Positions 58,224 to 64,000 of a stretch of 64,000 nt of DNA are shown piece by piece. The stretch is taken from positions 1 through 64,000 of the forward strand of contig CAILKO010000055.1 of assembly GCA_903834835.1 (NCBI GenBank), given 5' to 3'. Positions within the stretch are counted from its first letter, which is position 1; every line of letters starts with the position of its first letter. The notes under the pieces are model-generated. The model saw only the letters and a program-made list of their open reading frames with translations. It was not told where the DNA came from and did no database searches. A program made the position numbers and the translations under genes. The stretch is from an uncultured Pseudomonadota bacterium (GTDB lineage: Bacteria > Pseudomonadota > Gammaproteobacteria > Burkholderiales > SG8-39).

Positions 58224-60965
58224 ATGGCCCGCGGGGGAGTGACGGAAGTGGAACGCAGCCTGTTCCGATTCATCTTCAAGTACAGCAAGCGCGAACAGCT
58301 GATGATCGTGCCGCTGGTCTTCGGCTCGATGTTCGTCTACTTCATGTCGCTCGACCTGCCGAAGACGATCATCAATCAGGCGATACAGGGCAAGGCCTTC
58401 CCCGAGCCGACCTCCACCGCCCACCTGTTGCGCTATCAGTTCACGCTGCCGGACTTTCTCGGCGGGGATGTGATCCGGCTGTTTTCCGGATTCGAGGTCG
58501 AGCGCCTGCCCTACCTCGTCGCTCTGTCTCTGGGCCTGCTGTTCATGATCGCCCTGAACGGCTTCCTCAAGCTGCAGATCAACACGATGAAGGGCTGGAT
58601 GGGCGAACGCATGCTGCGTCGCCTGCGCTTCGTCCTGTTCGACCATATCCTGCGCTTCCCGCTCGCGCGCTTCAGGAGGGTGAAGCCGGCGGAAATGGCC
58701 AGCATGATCAAGGACGAGGTCGAGCCGCTCGGCGGCTTCATCGGCGAGGCGGTGATCACGCCGATGTTCCTCGCGGGCGAGGCGCTTACCGCGCTGTTCT
58801 TCATCATGTACCAGCACTTCCTGCTCGGGCTGGTGGCGCTCGCAGTGATCGCGGTTCAAGCGTTCATCATCCCCCGGATGCGCCGGCGCCTTCTCGCTCT
58901 GGCGAAGGAACGGCAGCTTACGGCGCGGCAGCTTTCAGGGCGCATCGCGGAAACCGTGGACGGAATCGTGGAGATCCATACCCACGACACCTCGAACTAC
59001 GAACGCGCGGAAATTTCGTCGCGGCTGGGAAAGATATTCCGCATCCGCTTCGAGTTCTACCAGCGCAAGTTCATGATCAAGTTCCTGAACAATTTCCTGT
59101 CCCAGGTCACGCCGTTCATCTTCTACCTGATGGGCGGCTACCTGGTGATCAACGGAAGACTCGACATCGGCGCCCTGGTTGCCGTGATTGCCGCCTACAA
59201 GGACCTCCCGAGTCCGATCAAGGAGCTGATCGACTGGGACCAGCAGCGCATGGATGTGCAGATCAAGTACAACCAGGTCTCCGAGCAATTCACGGTCGAC
59301 AACCTGGCGCCGCCGGAATCCCAGACGCTGATCGAGCATCCGTCATTGCCGACCGACGGATCAGTCGTTGCGTCCAATCTCACCCTCGCTGACGAAACCG
59401 GCAACAAGTCCCTGGATAACGTGAATTTCGATATCCCGCTTGACCGGCACGTCGCGCTGATCGGTCCTCACGCCTGCGGCAGCAGCGAATTGCTGCAGCT
59501 TCTCGCCCGGCTGACACTGCCCACCGGCGGCACGCTGCGTGTGGGAGGCATCGACATCGGGCGCGCGCCCGAGGCGATGACCGGCAGGGCCCTTGCCTAT
59601 GTCGGTTCGACCGGGTACCTCTTCCCGCGCAGCGTACTGGAGAACGTGACCTACGGTCTGAATCACTATCCGGTCGCGCCCGCCGTCTATGAAGGCAGCG
59701 CCAGGCGCGAGCACGAGATCTACCTGAAGGAAACCGAGCGCGCAGCGAATTCGCTCCTGGACGTAGACGCGCATTGGATCGATTACGCCGGCGCCGGTGC
59801 CAGCGGGCCGGCGGAGCTCGAGGTAAAAATCACCGAAGTCCTGAAGGTTGTCGAACTGGACGAAAAGATTTTCGAGCTCGGGCTGCGCAGTTCGGTCTCT
59901 GGTCCGCTTGCCGCGGAGATCATGGAACCGGTCCTGCGGGCACGCGAGGCAATGCGCGAACGGCTGGGGGCGCTTGGCATCCACGAATGGGTCGAGCACT
60001 TCGATCCGGAGCGATACAACCGCAATGCCACGTTGGCGGAGAACCTGCTGTTCGGCACCCCCGTGGGCAAGATATTCGACGTCGACAATCTTGGTCGCAA
60101 CAGCTACGTTCGCCGCGTGCTGAAGGAAATCGGCCTCGAGGATGATCTGCTCAGGATGGGCCACAAGATCGCCGAGACCATGGTCGAGCTGTTCAGCGGA
60201 CTGCCGCCAGGGCATGAATTTTTCGAGCGCTTCAGCTTCATCCGTCTTGAAGACCTGCCGATCTTCCAGGAAATCCTGGCCAGCGTGGTCGAATCCGGCC
60301 TGCAGGGCCTGGACGAGGAGGAGCGGGAGCAGCTCCTGGCGCTGCCCTTCAAGCTCGTCAATGCACGCCATCGACTCGGACTCGTCGATGACGCCTTCGA
60401 AGGCCGTATCCTTCAGGCACGGCGCTACTTCGCGGAGCATCTCCCGGCAGAGATGAAAAACGGCGTGGAGTTCTTCGACCCGGCGCGCTTCAATTCGGCG
60501 GCATCGCTCCAGGATAACGTGCTGTTCGGGAAGATCGTCAGCGGGCAGGCGGAAGCGCCGGCAAAGATCGGTACCCTGCTGCGCGAAGTACTGGACGAAC
60601 TGGGTCTGCGCCAGCTGATCGTAAAGATCGGCCTGGACTATCAGGTCGGCGTCGGGGGGGCGCGACTCGCTACCCAGGAACGGCAGAAGATCGCACTCGC
60701 ACGCGCGCTTCTGAAGCGTCCCGCCGTGCTGGTGATGGATCAGTCGGTAGCGGTGCTCGATCCTTCCGCCCAGCGTCGCATCATGAAGAACATTCTCGAC
60801 TATCGGCCCTCCGCCAGCGTCTACTGGGCCATCAACCGGGAGGACCTGGTCGACCTGTTCCATCACGCGATGGTCATGGACGCCGGGCGTATCGTTGAAA
60901 TCGGGCCGGTGGCCGAGCTGAAAGCGAAGGGCGGCGCCCTCTCGAAGATGCTCGCCGCAACTTGA
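58224..60965 (+). CDS. ABC-exporter-like protein with degenerate, expanded nucleotide-binding domain
   Basis: A 913-residue membrane protein. Residues about 25-345 look like a normal exporter transmembrane domain with six helices. The ATPase domain that follows is altered at every key site: Walker A GPHACGSSE (414-422) has Ser420 for Lys, the Q-loop Gln is Ser462, the signature is LATQE (815-819) instead of LSGGQ, Walker B ends MDQ with Gln840 for Glu, and the H-loop His is Asn871. Walker A and signature are about 400 residues apart, roughly 290 more than usual. Three ENxxFG-like motifs (Asn474, 607, 765) suggest repeated helical-subdomain units. GTG codons at 58239 and 58248 are alternative starts. 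Confidence 0.85.
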   Translation: MARGGVTEVERSLFRFIFKYSKREQLMIVPLVFGSMFVYFMSLDLPKTIINQAIQGKAFPEPTSTAHLLRYQFTLPDFLGGDVIRLFSGFEVERLPYLVALSLGLLFMIALNGFLKLQINTMKGWMGERMLRRLRFVLFDHILRFPLARFRRVKPAEMASMIKDEVEPLGGFIGEAVITPMFLAGEALTALFFIMYQHFLLGLVALAVIAVQAFIIPRMRRRLLALAKERQLTARQLSGRIAETVDGIVEIHTHDTSNYERAEISSRLGKIFRIRFEFYQRKFMIKFLNNFLSQVTPFIFYLMGGYLVINGRLDIGALVAVIAAYKDLPSPIKELIDWDQQRMDVQIKYNQVSEQFTVDNLAPPESQTLIEHPSLPTDGSVVASNLTLADETGNKSLDNVNFDIPLDRHVALIGPHACGSSELLQLLARLTLPTGGTLRVGGIDIGRAPEAMTGRALAYVGSTGYLFPRSVLENVTYGLNHYPVAPAVYEGSARREHEIYLKETERAANSLLDVDAHWIDYAGAGASGPAELEVKITEVLKVVELDEKIFELGLRSSVSGPLAAEIMEPVLRAREAMRERLGALGIHEWVEHFDPERYNRNATLAENLLFGTPVGKIFDVDNLGRNSYVRRVLKEIGLEDDLLRMGHKIAETMVELFSGLPPGHEFFERFSFIRLEDLPIFQEILASVVESGLQGLDEEEREQLLALPFKLVNARHRLGLVDDAFEGRILQARRYFAEHLPAEMKNGVEFFDPARFNSAASLQDNVLFGKIVSGQAEAPAKIGTLLREVLDELGLRQLIVKIGLDYQVGVGGARLATQERQKIALARALLKRPAVLVMDQSVAVLDPSAQRRIMKNILDYRPSASVYWAINREDLVDLFHHAMVMDAGRIVEIGPVAELKAKGGALSKMLAAT

Positions 60966-60985
60966 ACAATGCCTAGGAGCACACA

Positions 60986-61438
60986 ATGAGCCTTGAACAG
61001 GAAGTCGAACTCATCCGCCGCTTTCCGATATTCAGCCGGATCCAGCCCGCGATGCAGAAGCTTCTGTGCTTCAGCAGCGAGCGGCTCACCTACGAGGCCG
61101 GCCAGGTCATCTTCCGCGCGGGCGATGTAGCCGACGCCGCCTACGTGGTCATCGACGGTTCGATCGAAATCTCGGTGCCGACGCCGAAGGGTCCGCTCGC
61201 GGTCAGCACCGTGGGTCGCAACGAAATCATCGGCGAGATCGCGATCTTCGGCGATGTGCCGCGCACCGCAACCTGCACCGCGCTCACGAAGCTTGAGACC
61301 CTGCGCATCTCGAAGGATCTCTTCAACAACGTGATCCGAGAGAGTCCGGATGCGGCGATCGAGCTGATCAGGGTGCTCGCGACGCGCCTTTCGAATACGA
61401 CAGCCGCGCTGAGCAAACAGATGAACGAGAAGGGCTGA
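60986..61438 (+). CDS. Stand-alone cyclic-nucleotide-binding protein
   Basis: A 150-residue protein consisting only of a CRP-type cNMP-binding domain; there is no helix-turn-helix or membrane segment. The phosphate cassette is complete: Gly83-Glu84 (IIGEIAIFGD) and Arg93-Thr94 (VPRTATCTA). It starts 20 bp after the pseudo-ABC gene and is likely co-transcribed, so it may be a soluble cyclic-nucleotide-sensing subunit for it. It converges with the adenylate cyclase gene, 8 bp between stops. Confidence 0.9.
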   Translation: MSLEQEVELIRRFPIFSRIQPAMQKLLCFSSERLTYEAGQVIFRAGDVADAAYVVIDGSIEISVPTPKGPLAVSTVGRNEIIGEIAIFGDVPRTATCTALTKLETLRISKDLFNNVIRESPDAAIELIRVLATRLSNTTAALSKQMNEKG

Positions 61439-61446
61439 GCGCGGGG

Positions 61447-62760
61447 CTACGCGCCGATGAGCGCGTAGCTCGCGACCGGCTGTTCGTAGCCTTTCAGACG
61501 CAGCTTCGCGTGTTCCTGCAGTGCGCCCGCGCCGGCGACGCCGACAAGTTCAAGCGTGCGTTCATCGACCAGCACCTCTCCGTGCGCCGCCTCCGAACAG
61601 AGCCTTGAGGCGAGATTCACCGCTGGCCCGACGGCCGTGTATTCGAGACGGGATGCCGCGCCGATCACGCCCACGGTCACATAACCGCTCGCCACACCCG
61701 CGCCCATTCCCAGCTGCAGATCACCGCCCGACCAGCTCGCAGTGATGCGCAAGCCGGCCTCGCGGAGACGGCTCGCCATCTGCAGCGCGCGCTCGGCATG
61801 GTCCTCGAAAGATACCGGCGCTCCCACCAGAATGAGTACGCCGTCTCCCGCCTGGTCCTTGATCGTTCCGCCGAACTCTGCAGCGATCGCCCCGACCGCG
61901 TCGTAATAATCGCGCAGAATGTGAATGACCTTGTCGGACGGGGTCGATTTTGAAAACGCGGTGAATCCGCGCAGATCGCAGCACACCACCGAAATCTCGA
62001 GCGTCTTGTGCTCGGTTGCGCTGCGCAGGCCGCGCACCCGCACCATCTCGGCCACCTGTGGCGAGAGGAACCGCGACATGAACTGGGCACGCCGGCCCTG
62101 GACCACATGAAACTGCACGGCTCCCACCAGCAGGATGAGCAGGCCAAGCGTAGTCGTGAGCGGCGCGACATCGGGCGGGAAAACGATGCCGGATGCCATG
62201 AACGGCGCGGCAATGACGAACGCGATCGCGCGCTGCGATTCCGCCCGATCCGGGCGACGTCTCAGCATGAGCAACCCCGCCGCGATGCCCAGGAGCAGTG
62301 ACAGCGCCAGCGGCAGGCCGAACAGGAACAACTCCGGCCCCATGCGCCTTAGGATCGTCGTGAGCCCGGCGTTCAGAAACTGCTCTGCCCGGAGTTCCGG
62401 AGCCGCGATCGCCGCCAGGCAATAGAAGATCGCAAGCCCCTGGGCCACCCTGAGGAAACGGTCTGCGCCCTTGGTATTCAGCGTGCCGGCCGGCACGGTC
62501 CGCCGGACCCGCAGCACCCACTCATAGGCGTAGTAGAACGCGAAAGTCTCCGGTATCGCGAAGAATCCGTCCCAGATCGTGACGCCGTGCGCCGCCCTGA
62601 GCGGCACAAGTATGAGAACGAAAGTCGCGATAGATATCCCTACCCACGCGAGGAACGCAGAGAGCGCGCGGCTGGTCGGCGAGCGTCGGTCGGCAACGAT
62701 GAATGCAAGCGCCATGCCGAGCGCAACGAGCGCGGTAATCAGTTGGGCGGTGTATTGCAC
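61447..62760 (-). CDS. Membrane class III adenylate cyclase
   Basis: A 437-residue protein with about six transmembrane helices (residues 1-220) and a C-terminal class III catalytic domain. All catalytic residues are visible: metal aspartates Asp262 (VVCCDLRGFTAFS) and Asp306 (AGDGVLILVG), purine-specifying Lys301 and Thr375 (LEYTAVG), and Asn382/Arg386 (VNLASRL) for the transition state. Lys plus Thr predicts ATP rather than GTP as substrate. It is the only nucleotide cyclase in the window and lies beside three cNMP-binding-domain genes. Palindrome site C is upstream of its start. Confidence 0.9.
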   Translation of the reverse strand: MQYTAQLITALVALGMALAFIVADRRSPTSRALSAFLAWVGISIATFVLILVPLRAAHGVTIWDGFFAIPETFAFYYAYEWVLRVRRTVPAGTLNTKGADRFLRVAQGLAIFYCLAAIAAPELRAEQFLNAGLTTILRRMGPELFLFGLPLALSLLLGIAAGLLMLRRRPDRAESQRAIAFVIAAPFMASGIVFPPDVAPLTTTLGLLILLVGAVQFHVVQGRRAQFMSRFLSPQVAEMVRVRGLRSATEHKTLEISVVCCDLRGFTAFSKSTPSDKVIHILRDYYDAVGAIAAEFGGTIKDQAGDGVLILVGAPVSFEDHAERALQMASRLREAGLRITASWSGGDLQLGMGAGVASGYVTVGVIGAASRLEYTAVGPAVNLASRLCSEAAHGEVLVDERTLELVGVAGAGALQEHAKLRLKGYEQPVASYALIGA

Positions 62761-62843
62761 GCCTCGACCCGACCAGTGTGTTGCGACGAAAGCCGACCCC
62801 CATGCACCCGGGAGGGGAGCACGGAAGGCCGCCTTGCATTATT

Positions 62844-62863
62844 TAGTAACATATACGTTACTA
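62844..62863. promoter_or_regulatory. Imperfect palindrome with GTAAC...GTTAC core (site C)
   Basis: Twenty bases centred on 62853/62854 with one mismatched pair; the core is GTAACATATACGTTAC (62846-62861). The right flank GTTACTATCATG is identical to site B. It lies between the trpE stop and the adenylate cyclase ATG, about 85 bp upstream of the latter and at the edge of the block inserted between trpE and trpG. Confidence 0.65.
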
Positions 62864-62872
62864 TCATGTCGC

Positions 62873-64000
62873 TCAAAGGGATTTTTCCTCTGCCGTGGCG
62901 GCGCCTGCCTCCCATTGTGCGAGCGCCACCTCGGCCGCTCGCAGTATGGCGCGCGATTTGTGCTGGGTCTCCATCCATTCCGAGTGCGGATCGGAATCAG
63001 CCACCACCCCGGCGGCGGCCTGTGCATGCAGCTTGCCATCCTTCAGCACCGCAGTGCGGATCGCGATCGCGACATCCATCTCGCCGTTGAACCCGATATA
63101 GCCCGCCGCACCCGAATAGATGCCGCGCTTGACCGATTCCAGTTCGTCGATGATCTCCATCGCCCGGACCTTCGGGGCTCCGGTCACAGTGCCGGCCGGA
63201 AAGCTCGCCTTCAGAACATCGAAGGCATCCAGACCGGGCGCGATCATGCCCTCGACATTCGAAACGATATGCATCACGTGCGAATAGCGTTCGACCACCA
63301 TCTTTTCGGTGACATGCACGCTGCCCGTCGCGGCAACCCGACCGACGTCGTTGCGACCGAGATCGATGAGCATCACGTGTTCGGCGCGCTCCTTCGGATC
63401 GGCAAGCAATTCGGTCGCTCGCGCCGCATCTTCCTCGGGCGTCGCGCCGCGCGGACGCGTGCCCGCAATCGGCCTGAGCGTTACTTTTCCGGCGGCAAGT
63501 CGCACCAGGATTTCCGGAGAAGCGCCCACCACATGGTGATCGCCGAAATCGAAGTAGTACATGTACGGAGAAGGATTCAGCCCGCGCAACGCGCGATACA
63601 GCGCGAGCGGCGGCGCCGCGAAATCCCGCGTCGTGCGCTGCGAGATCTGCACCTGCATGCAATCGCCCGCGTAGATGTACTCCTTGGAGCGCGCCACGGC
63701 TGCGAGAAAGCCTTCCTCGGTAAACGAGCGAGACAGTTCTCCGGGCAGGCCTTCCTGCGGTTCGTTCGCCATTGCAAGCACCATGTCGCGCGGCAAAGGC
63801 GCCGCGAGACGGCTGCGCAGCCGCTCGAGGCGCTCGGCGGCAAGACGATAGGCGCCCTCGACGCGCGGGTCGGCATAGATCACGAAATAGAGCTTGCCGA
63901 GCACGTTGTCGATTACCGCGAGCTCGTCGGACACGAGCAGCAACATGTCAGGTGTTCCGATCGGGTCGCTCTTCGGTGTACCGAGCGCACGCGGCTCGAT
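62873..64000 (-). CDS. trpE: Anthranilate synthase component I, C-terminal part (runs off the window)
   Basis: Chorismate-using subunit of anthranilate synthase. The open frame has no stop through position 64000, so the N-terminal part lies outside the window; about 375 codons are present. Motifs include [21 protein letters not shown] at the edge of the window (read in parts), [47 protein letters not shown] and [12 protein letters not shown], covering the active site. Its partner trpG is 20.4 kb away on the same strand. Confidence 0.95.
   Translation of the reverse strand: MEPRALGTPKSDPIGTPDMLLLVSDELAVIDNVLGKLYFVIYADPRVEGAYRLAAERLERLRSRLAAPLPRDMVLAMANEPQEGLPGELSRSFTEEGFLAAVARSKEYIYAGDCMQVQISQRTTRDFAAPPLALYRALRGLNPSPYMYYFDFGDHHVVGASPEILVRLAAGKVTLRPIAGTRPRGATPEEDAARATELLADPKERAEHVMLIDLGRNDVGRVAATGSVHVTEKMVVERYSHVMHIVSNVEGMIAPGLDAFDVLKASFPAGTVTGAPKVRAMEIIDELESVKRGIYSGAAGYIGFNGEMDVAIAIRTAVLKDGKLHAQAAAGVVADSDPHSEWMETQHKSRAILRAAEVALAQWEAGAATAEEKSL

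Noticed and set aside
59361-60986. 541-codon minus-strand frame opposite the pseudo-ABC gene
   Set aside because: The plus-strand frame has a clear exporter transmembrane domain; the minus frame has no membrane or domain pattern.
62844-62863. Palindrome C as a matS or parS site
   Set aside because: The core GTAAC...GTTAC differs from GTGAC-type matS and from TGTTTCACGTGAAACA-type parS, and two sister copies lie at other gene starts.
42435-62872. The trpE-trpG block as a classical genomic island or prophage
   Set aside because: No integrase, transposase, tRNA target, phage gene or direct repeat is seen; only the gene order indicates insertion.

Overview
The window reads as one chromosomal segment of a high-GC Gram-negative bacterium, most likely a betaproteobacterium. 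The main evidence is gene order. It shows rpsL-rpsG-fusA-tuf, fmdB-DUF502-aspS-nudB-endonuclease-clsB, ssb/MFS/uvrA, tyrS/M23/anmK/erpA/bactofilin/argC/rpsI/rplM, coq7, a 16-stranded-type porin and trpGDC. I see no rRNA, tRNA, CRISPR array, integrase or transposase. No stretch without a gene reaches 300 bases; the longest is about 230 bases, between tyrS and the M23 peptidase gene.

Layout. 1-4.3 kb: the str ribosomal operon on the minus strand. 4.4-11.3 kb: a minus-strand run from fmdB through aspS and clsB to an EAL-domain protein and an unknown protein, with several ATGA/GTGA overlaps. 11.4-18.9 kb: ssb and a YajR-like transporter facing uvrA, then thioesterase, esterase, CbiX-like, YkgJ-like and CoA-binding genes. 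19-27.8 kb: an AraC-type regulator, metY with a coupled membrane protein, an exported metalloprotease-like lipoprotein, an FAD dehydrogenase, an apparently exported methyltransferase and a ChaC-like enzyme. 27.8-40.8 kb: core genes (MalY-type aminotransferase, tyrS, M23, anmK, erpA, bactofilin, argC, rpsI, rplM, osmC, coq7, porin, trpC).

40-64 kb is the most unusual part. trpC, trpD and trpG (40009-42434) and the C-terminal part of trpE (62873 to the window end) lie on the same strand in trpE-G-D-C order, but 20.4 kb of other genes separates trpE from trpG. That block holds: (i) a tightly packed glycan-type cassette of four glycosyltransferases, a histidine phosphatase and a NodB-like deacetylase; (ii) a membrane PH-like protein whose start overlaps the deacetylase stop and whose stop overlaps (iii) a four-gene peptide-type ABC importer; (iv) a cyclic-nucleotide-gated K+ channel; (v) a diguanylate cyclase with a degenerate cyclic-nucleotide-binding domain; (vi) a 913-residue ABC-exporter-like protein in which every catalytic ATPase motif is altered and which carries about 290 extra residues; (vii) a stand-alone cyclic-nucleotide-binding protein; and (viii) a membrane class III adenylate cyclase whose catalytic residues are intact. 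I regard (iv)-(viii) as the best candidate for an undescribed system: a cyclic-nucleotide-responsive membrane module built around a pseudo-ABC protein. It is probably co-expressed with the envelope-glycan and peptide-uptake genes upstream.

At the sequence level, three AT-rich palindromes sharing the 16-bp core GTAACATWWAYGTTAC occur in gene gaps near 17.9, 26.7 and 62.85 kb, each 5' of a gene. They look like operators of one regulator or copies of one small repeat. Two genes (the exported methyltransferase and the EAL protein) have a strong Shine-Dalgarno at the right distance from an in-frame AUU or AUC rather than AUG.
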